The notes beneath the pieces are model-generated. The model saw only the letters and a list, made by a program, of their open reading frames with translations. It was not told the DNA's origin and searched no databases. DNA of 64,000 nt, taken from positions 124,001-188,000 of the forward strand of contig CAYVKV010000002.1 in assembly GCA_964452355.1 (NCBI GenBank), read 5' to 3'. Shown one piece after another: positions 26,948 through 34,648 of this stretch. Made by a program: the position numbers and the translations under genes. Each line of letters starts with the position of its first letter. Within the stretch, counting starts at the first letter, position 1. The stretch comes from UBA1450 sp964452355 (lineage in GTDB: Bacteria; Patescibacteriota; Microgenomatia; UBA1406; GWC2-37-13).

Positions 26948-27544
26948 TTATGAGATAGCTTCGTCCTCATCCTTCTGGAAAAAGTGTTTTATAGCTGGAA
27001 GAACAGAAACAATAATGATAAGAAGTACGATGGGAATAAGGTATTTATCAACATCAGGTATGAGTTTACCTAAGAAATATCCTCCATAGATCATGCCAAA
27101 TGTCCAAATAAATCCTCCAAAAACGTTGTAGCTTATGAATGTTTTATAATTCATTGTTCCGATGCCGGCAACAATGGGGGCAAATGTCCGGATAACCGGA
27201 ATAAATCGAGAAATAATGATCGTAAATTTGCCATGTTTTTCATAAAAATGCTGAGCTTTTGCAAGATTTTTTTTGTGAAAAAAACGCGAATCTTCTTTGA
27301 CAAATAACTTTGGACCAATCTTTTTTCCAAACCAGTATCCTACACTATCCCCGGATATGGCAGCAATAGCTGTCAAAATCGCTAAGACATGTACATTAAA
27401 ATAATTTTGTGATGCGAGAAAGCCTGCGGTAAAAAGCAGACTATCACCCGGTAAGAAGAAACCAAAAAAGAGCCCCGATTCGGCAAATACAATGAGCGAT
27501 ATACCCAAATAACCAATGGTGGGAAGTATTGAATCTAAGTGCAT
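26948..27544 (-). CDS. DedA family membrane protein
   Basis: 198 residues of the SNARE-associated/VTT (DedA) family. Evidence: VFAESGLFFGFFLPGDSLLF (the Glu and the FxPGD motif), GDSVGYWFGKKIGP, and SRFIPVIRTFAPIVAGIGTM with the paired arginines. Four to five hydrophobic stretches. Recent work on the family supports lipid (undecaprenyl-phosphate or phosphatidylethanolamine) translocation; the precise substrate here is unknown. Confidence 0.92.
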   Translation of the reverse strand: MHLDSILPTIGYLGISLIVFAESGLFFGFFLPGDSLLFTAGFLASQNYFNVHVLAILTAIAAISGDSVGYWFGKKIGPKLFVKEDSRFFHKKNLAKAQHFYEKHGKFTIIISRFIPVIRTFAPIVAGIGTMNYKTFISYNVFGGFIWTFGMIYGGYFLGKLIPDVDKYLIPIVLLIIIVSVLPAIKHFFQKDEDEAIS

Positions 27545-27552
27545 AATAGGTT

Positions 27553-27558
27553 ATTATA
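27553..27558 (-). promoter_or_regulatory. -10 box TATAAT of the DedA gene, overlapping a divergent TATACT
   Basis: On the minus strand TATAAT, 8 nt, ATG 27544. On the plus strand TATACT (27555-27560) shares four bases with it and faces the gene at 27563. This is the third back-to-back promoter pair in the window. Confidence 0.45.
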
Positions 27559-27562
27559 CTTG

Positions 27563-28426
27563 ATGCATTTCTTTTATGACATGATAAAAAACAAGAAGCA
27601 CGTTGCCATTCTCCAACAAGTTATTCCTCTGATTTTGACTGTGGTGATTTTTTGTATTCTTGTTTTATTGCTATACGGAGAAATCATTCTTTTAAACGCG
27701 GTGACGGTAGTTGATATTTCACGACAACTCAGGTGGAGCGATATTTTGATTGGTATGACCATATATCTCAAAACATCAGTCGATTTTGCCATCTTTATCG
27801 GAAACCTCATGCATACATTTCCAGGATGGAAAAGAAGAATCGCGATTGAAATTGGGACTGCCTTTGGTAACGCAGCGGGAACACTCATCATCCTGATTAT
27901 TTGGAATTTCTTTCGTGGAATAAACTGGCTTCTGGCTTTGATGATAGTTATAGCATCTCTCGTGTTGTTTCGTTTGGCTGAGGATGGCATAGAACATGCA
28001 CGATCGGGCAAGATTAGCAAAGACCTTATTCGATTTATTGAACCATTTCATATGGTACTTCACTTCATAAACCGATTATTCAATCCCCTGTTGAATCTCA
28101 TCATTCCCAATATGAAGATTGCACCAGATTCAAGCAGTAGTTTGAATTTTTTAAAACTTTTCAAATTTTCATTTACCGTACCCTTTATTCTTGGTTTAGA
28201 TGATTTTGCTGGTTATGTTCCTCTTTTTAACATTGTAAATGTGTTTGGATTTGCAATCGGGGTGTTTGCCGGACATATGATTTTAAATATATTTCTGTTT
28301 CTCTCTCCGACAAAAACAATTGCAATTGTCAAAAATGTGTATATTTCGCTTTTAGGGACCGTCGCATTCATATTACTGGCACTATGGGGATTATATGAGG
28401 CTTATAAATTATTTTTTATCCATTAA
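27563..28426 (+). CDS. polytopic membrane protein, possible two-repeat transporter
   Basis: 287 residues if started at ATG 27563; ATG 27581 fits the plus-strand -10 box better, so the start is open. About seven to eight helices. Two segments look related: VDFAIFIGNLM...TAFGNAAGTLIILI (first half) and LDDFAGYVPLFNIVNVFGFAIGVFAGHMIL (second half). Both carry an Asp-Phe-Ala motif followed by FG-A-x-G. That pattern is reminiscent of LysE/TerC/MntP-type exporters, but I cannot assign a family. Divergent from dedA. Confidence 0.6.
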   Translation: MHFFYDMIKNKKHVAILQQVIPLILTVVIFCILVLLLYGEIILLNAVTVVDISRQLRWSDILIGMTIYLKTSVDFAIFIGNLMHTFPGWKRRIAIEIGTAFGNAAGTLIILIIWNFFRGINWLLALMIVIASLVLFRLAEDGIEHARSGKISKDLIRFIEPFHMVLHFINRLFNPLLNLIIPNMKIAPDSSSSLNFLKLFKFSFTVPFILGLDDFAGYVPLFNIVNVFGFAIGVFAGHMILNIFLFLSPTKTIAIVKNVYISLLGTVAFILLALWGLYEAYKLFFIH

Positions 28427-28443
28427 TGAGGAAAGACCTCATT
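28425..28443 (+). terminator. weak hairpin at the stop codon of the membrane-protein gene
   Basis: AATGAGG, loop AAAGA, CCTCATT, then TTCGACC. The 7-bp stem overlaps the TAA. No proper T-tract, so termination is uncertain. Confidence 0.3.
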
Positions 28444-28533
28444 TCGACCTTGGAATAAAACCGTCATTAGATCATTGATCGTCATATTAGAAGAAAATAT
28501 TGCGCCTGCTTGATTTTATCGTATTCCTCGAGG

Positions 28534-28539
28534 TATAAT
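28534..28539 (+). promoter_or_regulatory. -10 box TATAAT of the candidate RNA gene
   Basis: TATAAT within GAGGTATAATACAACC. No coding start follows within about 340 nt; the predicted start is about 28546. Confidence 0.45.
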
Positions 28540-28545
28540 ACAACC

Positions 28546-28788
28546 AGTATTGAAATCCGTCACACAAGAACTGGCACTTCTTGATCCGCCACTGGCGAAA
28601 CGGAGCTTGAGGAAAAATTCAAGACGAACGCAGATCGTCATCACACTGCAAGCCTATGTCACCCGCAAGGGATTACAGAGCAGGTTACCAAGGCGCGTAT
28701 AGCAATATATGCGTAAAAAAGAGTGGAAAAGCGTACTAACGCCTCTTTAGTTACCAAATTTTTTGGTGATTGAAGAGGCGTTTTTTTT
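28546..28788 (+). ncRNA. candidate structured non-coding RNA, about 240 nt
   Basis: The gene-free stretch 28444-28884 holds this unit. After the TATAAT, successive hairpins can be drawn: CAAGAA/TTCTTG (28565-28583), CTTGA/TCAAG (28606-28623), CCC-GCAA-GGG (28662-28671), GCGTATA-GCAA-TATATGC (28695-28712), then an intrinsic terminator. Two stems are capped by GNRA tetraloops, a hallmark of folded RNA. No open frame is convincing. I tested by eye for tmRNA, RNase P, SRP and 6S landmarks and found none that fit, so the family is unassigned. Confidence 0.45.
28739..28788 (+). terminator. strong intrinsic terminator of the candidate RNA
   Basis: Perfect 9-bp stem ACGCCTCTT/AAGAGGCGT with an inner ACCAAA/TTTGGT stem, followed by eight T (28781-28788). 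Confidence 0.85.
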
Positions 28789-28821
28789 GGTGTAAAAGCT
28801 GCACCAGGGAAAAATTGCCTA

Positions 28822-29061
28822 TTGAGAGGGGAACGTTCACAACCGGAGTTTATGCAGATCGATAACCAACCATGGAGGTTTGACATGAAAAAAGCAAGAT
28901 GGTCCGACGAGTTTAAAATGCTCGTGATAGTCGTGCTAGCCATTCTCTGGATAATCGGCATGTATTTTTTTGCTGATTATCTGTACCAGATGTGTCCGAC
29001 AGATCCTGAACGATGGATTTGTCGCATCATGTAGTTGTTGAGTAAAATGCTCCCCTCTCAA
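28822..29061 (+). other. 10-bp inverted repeat enclosing a tiny gene
   Basis: TTGAGAGGGG (28822-28831) and its exact complement CCCCTCTCAA (29052-29061) lie in the 5' and 3' untranslated parts of the 49-residue gene. In the mRNA they could pair and close the whole coding region in one loop. Confidence 0.5.
28885..29034 (+). CDS. 49-residue single-pass membrane peptide, unknown
   Basis: Starts MKKARWSDEFKMLVIVV with one transmembrane helix (about 12-32) and a tail with two Cys (CPTDPERWIC). A strong Shine-Dalgarno (GGAGG, 28874-28878) with good spacing precedes the ATG at 28885. This is the only such site I noticed in a window where most starts have weak or no SD. Codons are more GC-rich than the neighbours'. 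A terminator follows. No family is recognised; a membrane regulator or toxin-like peptide is possible but unproven. Confidence 0.6.
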   Translation: MKKARWSDEFKMLVIVVLAILWIIGMYFFADYLYQMCPTDPERWICRIM

Positions 29062-29070
29062 AGCCGGCTG

Positions 29071-29101
29071 AAAGGGTGGCGGGTAAAACCGCCACCCTTT
29101 T
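29071..29101 (+). terminator. intrinsic terminator after the small membrane peptide
   Basis: 12-bp perfect stem AAAGGGTGGCGG/CCGCCACCCTTT, loop GTAAAA, short T run at 29098-29101. Confidence 0.85.
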
Positions 29102-29111
29102 GGATAACTAG

Positions 29112-29345
29112 TTAATACTTACGCTTTTCAGTAAAGCCTAAAGTAAAAAGAGCCAATCCAGTCATGATAAATAGTACTGAAGCAAGTGCCTTTATTATGC
29201 TCAATATACTGCGTTCCTGGTTACAAAATCCAGAATCCATACATCCTCCATACATAAGATTTTCAATGAAATTATCCCCAAAATAATATTTTCCTATGAT
29301 GATTAAAAGAATAGAAATGGTAATGAAGGTCAATTTTCTAATCAT
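29112..29345 (-). CDS. small two-helix membrane protein, unknown
   Basis: 77 residues. One N-terminal helix (LTFITISILLIIIGKYYF), a short loop with two Cys (GGCMDSGFCNQE), and a second helix (ALASVLFIMTGLALFTLGF). The topology is plausible for a real protein and no overlapping gene competes. Function cannot be inferred. Confidence 0.55.
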   Translation of the reverse strand: MIRKLTFITISILLIIIGKYYFGDNFIENLMYGGCMDSGFCNQERSILSIIKALASVLFIMTGLALFTLGFTEKRKY

Positions 29346-29477
29346 ATTAAATGAATTGAAATAATATTAGAAAGAGTTGCATTAATCATACAATAAAATT
29401 ACATTTTCATTTAATTTTAAACAGGACTGGCGTTAGAAGAATGGGACAATTCGGAGGTGTTCTTTTTTTAGTTAATG

Positions 29478-30305
29478 CTAAAGTGTTTTTTCAATTTTAC
29501 TTGTGATTTTTAAGAGTTCTTTCCTAGATTTTCGGAGTGCCATTATATCTTTTTTTACTTTTTTACACTCTTCAGACTTTGAATTCATCGTCGACTCTGC
29601 TTCTATGTATGCTCCATCAATTTGCTGCATATTAATTGGTGTTCTTATGTATCTGATCGAATCAAAAAAGACTCTAGTTTTGTCTATTTCAATAAATGCC
29701 GATCGATAAAATAAATAATTTTGATCATAATATGAATTAAATGTTTCTATTTCACTATGATATCCACTTCTTTTTTGAGCGGTAAGTGTTGGATTCAGAA
29801 GAAGTTTCTTGATAGACCAATCAATTTTTTCACCTAATATTTCAGCTTGGTTAAACTTGCCATCAAAAACATTAAGCAATTTTAAAATTTCGTTTTTATA
29901 GAAATCTTTTGAAAATCGCTCCTTATATTCGAGAATAAATTTATTCCATTTTTGGTTGTTTTCATAGAGTAGGTCGTGAATTTTATTAATATGGCTATAG
30001 TCAAAATAAAATGAGGATGAAGTATTGCCAAAATTCCAAGGAGTTTCTGCTCTCAGGAAAACATACTTTAGATTTTCTTTTAATAAAATGAGGTTACTGT
30101 TGAGCTTCGATTTGTCCTTATTTTTTTGCCAATAATTTTCAAAAACTAGTCCAAATATTACAATTAATACGCCTAAAACTAGAGAGCTATATGTTTCAAG
30201 AATTAAATTTTGTATCGCAACGCCCTTGTCAGGGGTAATGTGATAGTAATATAAAAAGAAAGGCGCAACAAAACTTACAATTATAGTTACATATAATAAT
30301 TTCAT
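29478..30305 (-). CDS. membrane-anchored coiled protein, unknown
   Basis: 275 residues. Two N-terminal helices (about 3-21 and 35-58; SLVLGVLIVIFGLVF) are followed by a long charged, mostly helical cytoplasmic part with an ending rich in Lys/Glu (ECKKVKKDIMALRKSRKELLK). Resembles generic bacterial membrane proteins with a soluble helical domain. Its ATG lies only 9 nt after the encoded CCA end of tRNA-Glu on the same strand, so it may be transcribed with the tRNA. Confidence 0.65.
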   Translation of the reverse strand: MKLLYVTIIVSFVAPFFLYYYHITPDKGVAIQNLILETYSSLVLGVLIVIFGLVFENYWQKNKDKSKLNSNLILLKENLKYVFLRAETPWNFGNTSSSFYFDYSHINKIHDLLYENNQKWNKFILEYKERFSKDFYKNEILKLLNVFDGKFNQAEILGEKIDWSIKKLLLNPTLTAQKRSGYHSEIETFNSYYDQNYLFYRSAFIEIDKTRVFFDSIRYIRTPINMQQIDGAYIEAESTMNSKSEECKKVKKDIMALRKSRKELLKITSKIEKTL

Positions 30306-30314
30306 ATATTTCTT

Positions 30315-30391
30315 TGGTGACCCCGACGGGATTTGAACCCGTGATTTCTAGGATGAGAACCTAGCGTCCTAGGCCGCTAGACGACGGGGCC
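30315..30391 (-). tRNA. tRNA-Glu (anticodon CTC)
   Basis: Full cloverleaf on the minus strand. Acceptor GGCCCCG pairs with CGGGGTC, with G2-U71 wobble. The D stem is GTCT/GGAC. The anticodon stem CTAGG/CCTAG encloses the loop TTCTCAT (anticodon CTC). The T arm is ACGGG-TTCAAAT-CCCGT. Discriminator A and CCA are encoded. 77 nt including CCA. Confidence 0.95.
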
Positions 30392-30443
30392 ACGTTTACA
30401 CACTAATTACACATTTAGATTGCTCCAATAACTTTTCCACTCA

Positions 30444-30472
30444 TTGACTTTCATGACTGGATGATGTACTAT
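30444..30472 (+). promoter_or_regulatory. promoter of greA
   Basis: TTGACT (30444-30449), 17-nt spacer, TACTAT (30467-30472). The predicted leader is about 60 nt. Within it CATCCCC can pair with GGGGGTG, which is followed by seven T just before the coding region: a terminator-like hairpin with a long loop. Confidence 0.4.
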
Positions 30473-30538
30473 TCTATCATTCATCCCCACACGAAGCAAT
30501 ACAAACGATTATCGGGGGTGTTTTTTTAGGGAAAAAAT

Positions 30539-31000
30539 ATGTCAGACAAAATACAGTTTACACAAGAAGGATTTGATAATCTCAAATTGGAACATGAGGA
30601 TTTGATTGGTCCTCGTCGTGCAAAAGCCGTCGATCGACTCGCAAAAGCTCGTGCTATGGGTGATCTTTCGGAAAATAGTGAATACACTGCGGCAAAAGAA
30701 GAAATTGCCTTTGTCGAAGGACGTATTCAAGAAATAGAAGAACTCATCAATAAAGCGGTAATTATGGTATCAACACCAGCAAGTGGTATCACCGTCGGTA
30801 CCAATGTGATCGTTGAAAAGGACGGAAAAGAAGAATCATACTCAATCGTTGGTGAATTTGAAGCAAATCCCGCAAACAACAAGCTCTCCTCCACCTCACC
30901 GATCGGAAAAGCGTTTCTTGGAAAAAAAGAGGGTGAAACCGTCATTGTAGAAGTCCCCGCTGGAAAACTGAAATATAAAATCCTGAAAATCAAAAAATAA
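30539..31000 (+). CDS. greA: transcription elongation factor GreA
   Basis: 153 residues, normal length. It stimulates transcript cleavage by backtracked RNA polymerase. The N-terminal coiled coil carries the acidic tip DLSENSEYTAAKEE (about 40-53). The C-terminal FKBP-like domain contains GEFEANPANNKLSSTSPIGKA and ends VEVPAGKLKYKILKIKK. A hairpin covers the stop codon, and lysS follows with its own promoter. Confidence 0.97.
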   Translation: MSDKIQFTQEGFDNLKLEHEDLIGPRRAKAVDRLAKARAMGDLSENSEYTAAKEEIAFVEGRIQEIEELINKAVIMVSTPASGITVGTNVIVEKDGKEESYSIVGEFEANPANNKLSSTSPIGKAFLGKKEGETVIVEVPAGKLKYKILKIKK

Positions 31001-31018
31001 TACCGATTCCGGTATTAT
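30997..31018 (+). terminator. hairpin over the greA stop codon
   Basis: ATAATACCG, loop ATTC, CGGTATTAT: a 9-bp perfect stem overlapping TAA. The following sequence is CTCTCTCC, not a T-run, so it may be an mRNA 3' end or an inefficient terminator. Confidence 0.4.
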
Positions 31019-31034
31019 CTCTCTCCATCATTGC

Positions 31035-31040
31035 TATAAT
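31035..31040 (+). promoter_or_regulatory. -10 box TATAAT (TGC-extended), leaderless start of lysS
   Basis: TTGCTATAAT, 6-nt gap (ACTTTT), ATG 31047. No -35 match is seen at the expected distance. Confidence 0.55.
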
Positions 31041-31046
31041 ACTTTT

Positions 31047-33164
31047 ATGGATACAACCACAAGCGACCTCATCGGTCAAAGAAAACAACGGATTGAAAAT
31101 ACACAAAAACTCAGAGAGCTTGGGATAGATCCGTATCCTGCGACCGCACAAAAAGATCATCCAAACAGTCATATTCGAGACAATTTTGAGAGCTTCGATG
31201 GAAAAGTGGTCACTCTCGCAGGACGGCTCGTCGCAAAAAGAGAACATGGAAAACTAGTTTTTGGAGATTTGCAAGATCAGTCTGCGATCATCCAGATCGC
31301 TATAAAAAAAGATACATTAGAGGAGGATTTAAAAAAATCATTTCTTGGTTGGGAACATCTGAAACTGCTCGATATCGGAGATTTCATTCAAACGACGGGA
31401 AAGGTCAATAAAACAGAGCAAGGTGAAATCACTCTTTTTGTAAACAAAGTCAGAGTATTGGCAAAAAGCATTCGACCACTTCCCGCAAGACTTGAAGACA
31501 AAGAACATCGTTTTCGAAGGCGCTATACTGACTTTGCAGTAAATACAAAAGTTCGTGATACGTTCTTTAGAAAGTCAAAATTTTGGCAGAAAGCCAGAGA
31601 GTTTATGGTACAGCGAGGGTTTATTGAAGTAGAAACACCAATTCTCGAACTGGTTACCGGAGGTGCCGATGCAAAACCATTTGTGACACACCACAACGCC
31701 TTGGATCAGGACTTTTATTTACGCATCTCATCAGAACTTGCTCAAAAAAGATTGATCGGTGGAGGATTTGAGAAAGTGTTTGTACTCGGACCAAATTTTC
31801 GAAACGAAGGCATAGATGATGAACATCTTCAAGAATTTTATCAGCTCGAATATTACTGGGCATACAGTGATTTTAATGACACCATTGCTTTAACAAAAGA
31901 TTTATATAAACATCTAGCTCAAGAAGTGTGGGGAAAAACAAAATTTACCCGCAATGGAATGACATTTGATTTAGGAAAAGAATGGGAAGTGGTTGATTAT
32001 GTCAAGGTAATAAAGGAACGATTTGATGTTGACGTATTCGAGACTTCTCTGGAAACAATGTATGAAATCATAAAAAAACATGGCGTTGAGATTGAGTTTG
32101 AGCAAAATAGAAATCGACTGGTAGATAATTTGTGGAAATTAATTCGAAAAGATATCGCAGGACCAGCAGCACTCATTAACGCACCTAAATTTATTTCTCC
32201 CTTGGCAAAATCTTATTATGAAACTCCAAACATTACGCAACGGTTTCAGCCAATCATCGCAGGGAGTGAGGTAGGAAACGCATATTCAGAACTTAATGAT
32301 CCAATTGACCAACTTGAAAGATTCTTAGACCAACAAAATATGCGTGATCAAGGTGATGATGAAGCTCAGATGCTCGATATAGATTTCGTCGAAATGCTTG
32401 AATATGGTATGCCACCGACAAGTTGTATTGGCTTTAGTGAACGATTGTTTTGGTTCCTTGAGGGTGTGACCGCTCGCGAGGGCACCCTTTTCCCACAGAT
32501 GCGACATGAAACTGAAGAACTGACAAAACAGATATATCCTCAATTATCCTTTCAAAGTAAGTCAAAATCTTCACCGCAGACTGAAGAGAAAAAGATTTCT
32601 GATCTTTCTGGACTTCCCACACGACAAAAAGCTCAGGAACTCCTCGAGGAGCATGTCAAAGAACCCTACCAACGACTTCATGTCAAAATGGTAGCTTCGG
32701 CCATGGAACTTTATGCGAAAGAATATAATCAAAATGAAGATTTGTGGTATATTACCGGACTCCTTCATGACTTAGATTATGACAAGTTTCCTGACGAACA
32801 TCCGAATGAGTCGCTTAAATGGTTTCGTGAATGGAAATATCCAAGCGAGCTCATAGATGCGATATCGGCTCATGCATTTGGATCAAAACGAACGACAACC
32901 CCACCCAAAACGCAACTGGATTTTGCCCTTATTGCATGTGATGAACTTTCAGGACTCCTCTATGCCTACTCGCTAATGAGACCGACTGGTTTTGATGGGA
33001 TGGAAGCAAAGTCGGTCATGAAAAAATTTAAAGACAAAGCCTTTGCCGCAAAAATTGACCGCGACGAAATCATGATGGGAGTTACCGGACTTGGACTCGA
33101 TCTTAAAGAACACATGCAAAAACTTATTGGAGTGTTTGGACAGATGGAAGAGCTTAAGAAGTAA
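31047..33164 (+). CDS. lysS: lysyl-tRNA synthetase (class II) fused to a C-terminal HD phosphohydrolase domain
   Basis: 705 residues against about 500 for ordinary bacterial LysRS. The first 500 residues hold the OB anticodon domain (VVTLAGRLVAKREHGKLVFG) and the class II core, with motif 2 FRNEGIDDEHLQEFYQLEYY and a motif 3 region IGFSERLFWFLEG that departs from the usual GxGIDRL. After a polar linker (about 500-530) an HD domain follows: His in RLHVKMVASAM, the HD pair in GLLHDLDYD, His in SAHAFG and Asp in ACDELSG. HD enzymes hydrolyse phosphate esters or nucleotides; here that could target (p)ppGpp-like or Ap4A-type products (speculative). Confidence 0.92.
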   Translation: MDTTTSDLIGQRKQRIENTQKLRELGIDPYPATAQKDHPNSHIRDNFESFDGKVVTLAGRLVAKREHGKLVFGDLQDQSAIIQIAIKKDTLEEDLKKSFLGWEHLKLLDIGDFIQTTGKVNKTEQGEITLFVNKVRVLAKSIRPLPARLEDKEHRFRRRYTDFAVNTKVRDTFFRKSKFWQKAREFMVQRGFIEVETPILELVTGGADAKPFVTHHNALDQDFYLRISSELAQKRLIGGGFEKVFVLGPNFRNEGIDDEHLQEFYQLEYYWAYSDFNDTIALTKDLYKHLAQEVWGKTKFTRNGMTFDLGKEWEVVDYVKVIKERFDVDVFETSLETMYEIIKKHGVEIEFEQNRNRLVDNLWKLIRKDIAGPAALINAPKFISPLAKSYYETPNITQRFQPIIAGSEVGNAYSELNDPIDQLERFLDQQNMRDQGDDEAQMLDIDFVEMLEYGMPPTSCIGFSERLFWFLEGVTAREGTLFPQMRHETEELTKQIYPQLSFQSKSKSSPQTEEKKISDLSGLPTRQKAQELLEEHVKEPYQRLHVKMVASAMELYAKEYNQNEDLWYITGLLHDLDYDKFPDEHPNESLKWFREWKYPSELIDAISAHAFGSKRTTTPPKTQLDFALIACDELSGLLYAYSLMRPTGFDGMEAKSVMKKFKDKAFAAKIDRDEIMMGVTGLGLDLKEHMQKLIGVFGQMEELKK

Positions 33165-33731
33165 TCAAACTTCCAAGTACATCTCAATCATATCTACGTA
33201 TTCGCCCTTATAAAGTACGCCCTTTGGCAATCTTCCGTATTCCAGAAATCCCATTTTTTTATAAAGATTTTGAGCCGTGCTGTTGCTTCCATAAACGATC
33301 AAATGAATGATTTTTAATCCATGCAAATGCTTAATTGCTTGATCGATGACCGTTTTCATAAGCTTTTCACCAATCCAATCACCTCGATACTGAGCGGATA
33401 CGGAAAGACCAAAATTCCCAATATGCAGTCCCCGACGTTTATCAACAACATTTCTTTCTATCGAAGAATGTCCGACGATCTTGTCAAGGTGTGTTGCAAC
33501 TATGGGGATCACATCTCTTTTCTCAAGTTTTTCAATTTGAGCTTGTAAATATTCTTTCTCTTCGCTTAAGGATATCGTTTCTCCTGAAAAACGAATAAAG
33601 GTATCCTCTTTCGAGAGTTCGTTAATATATCGACATAACTCTTCTGCATCATCCTCATGAATATACCTAAATACAATGTTCTTTCCAGATTTTGAAGTGA
33701 AATCTTCAATTTTTGCTCCTATTTGTACCAT
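33165..33731 (-). CDS. GNAT family N-acetyltransferase
   Basis: 188 residues with the GNAT fold: FRYIHEDDAEELCRYI at the start, then the acetyl-CoA loop AQYRGDWIGEKLMKTVIDQA (Q-x-x-G-x-G/I type) and NSTAQNLYKKMGFLEYGRL near the end. It resembles RimJ/RimL- or PhnO-type acetyltransferases that modify proteins or small amines. The substrate is unknown. The stop abuts the lysS stop on the other strand. Confidence 0.88.
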   Translation of the reverse strand: MVQIGAKIEDFTSKSGKNIVFRYIHEDDAEELCRYINELSKEDTFIRFSGETISLSEEKEYLQAQIEKLEKRDVIPIVATHLDKIVGHSSIERNVVDKRRGLHIGNFGLSVSAQYRGDWIGEKLMKTVIDQAIKHLHGLKIIHLIVYGSNSTAQNLYKKMGFLEYGRLPKGVLYKGEYVDMIEMYLEV

Positions 33732-33791
33732 ATTTCTTAAAAATTACTAATTATTGAAAAATATGCGTTGCTTTTTTTATAAAAGTGTGTC

Positions 33792-33797
33792 TATAAT
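33792..33797 (+). promoter_or_regulatory. -10 box TATAAT, leaderless start
   Basis: TATAAT, 6-nt gap (GACGAA), ATG 33804. Confidence 0.5.
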
Positions 33798-33803
33798 GAC
33801 GAA

Positions 33804-34610
33804 ATGGCACAATTCAAATCTCTGCTCCTTTGTCCACCTATCTTTTATGATATCAGATATGAGATCAATCCTTGGATGAATACCGATAATCCGATCGACA
33901 AGGCGAAAGCGTTTGAGCAGTACGAAACACTCAAATATGCATATGATTCACTGAATGTTTCTTACGCTGAACTTACTCCTCATAACGATCTTCCTGATCA
34001 AATTTTTACGACTGACACCGGTCATATTGAGAAGAACCTGTTTATCAAAGCTCGGTTTAAATACAAAGAGCGAAGAGCTGAAGTTGCAGTTGTTGAAGAA
34101 TTTCTCAATGCTACGAGAAAATACCAGATGATTGAACTGCCGGAAGGAATATATTTCGAAGGGGGAGATCTCATTAAATTTGAAGACATCTATTTCTTTG
34201 GCTGGGGAAAACGTTCTTCAAAAGAGGCGCTTCCCATTTTACAAAAGCACCTTGATGCTGATGTTGTGGGAATAGAGCTTATTGATGATTGGTTCTATCA
34301 CCTCGATACCTGCCTTGCACCGATTAACAAAAAAGTGGCACTTGCACATCTTGGTGCATTTTCAAAGACAGGCGCAGATGAAGTAAAGAAGCACTTTGGA
34401 CAAATTATTCAAACGACAGAAGAAGATAATAAACAGTTTGCCTGTAATATGGTAACTATAGACGGAAAGGCAATCTTGACGCAAGGAATTTCAGACGATC
34501 TGAAAGATCAACTTCGTCCCCATGTTGATCTGATAAGCACTGTCCCAATGAGTGAATATATAAAAGGTGGTGGAAGCGTGCACTGTGCATCGCTTGAACT
34601 ATTTGATTAG
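33804..34610 (+). CDS. amidinotransferase/DDAH-fold guanidino-group modifying enzyme
   Basis: 268 residues of the pentein superfamily. The catalytic set is visible: YFEGGDLIKF (acidic residue), FYHLDTCLAPI (His and Asp) and the C-terminal GGGSVHCASLELF with the Cys nucleophile. These enzymes hydrolyse or transfer guanidino groups (arginine, dimethylarginine, agmatine). The length and HLDT motif favour a dimethylargininase-like or amidinotransferase-like enzyme over arginine deiminase (about 400 residues). The substrate cannot be fixed. It has its own promoter and precedes a purine gene group. Confidence 0.85.
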   Translation: MAQFKSLLLCPPIFYDIRYEINPWMNTDNPIDKAKAFEQYETLKYAYDSLNVSYAELTPHNDLPDQIFTTDTGHIEKNLFIKARFKYKERRAEVAVVEEFLNATRKYQMIELPEGIYFEGGDLIKFEDIYFFGWGKRSSKEALPILQKHLDADVVGIELIDDWFYHLDTCLAPINKKVALAHLGAFSKTGADEVKKHFGQIIQTTEEDNKQFACNMVTIDGKAILTQGISDDLKDQLRPHVDLISTVPMSEYIKGGGSVHCASLELFD

Positions 34611-34637
34611 TTTTTTGACATTAGATATGATGTATAC

Positions 34638-34643
34638 TATAAT
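34638..34643 (+). promoter_or_regulatory. -10 box TATAAT, leaderless start of the purine gene group
   Basis: TATAAT, 5-nt gap (TATCC), ATG 34649. Confidence 0.5.
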
Positions 34644-34648
34644 TATCC

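Noticed and set aside
28546..28788. Candidate RNA as tmRNA, RNase P RNA, SRP RNA or cobalamin riboswitch
   Set aside because: No tRNA-like ends, no GAGGAAAGTCC or ACAGAAA pair, no SRP helix 8 loop, and GCCACTGG occurs without a B12 box. A GNRA loop alone is not diagnostic.
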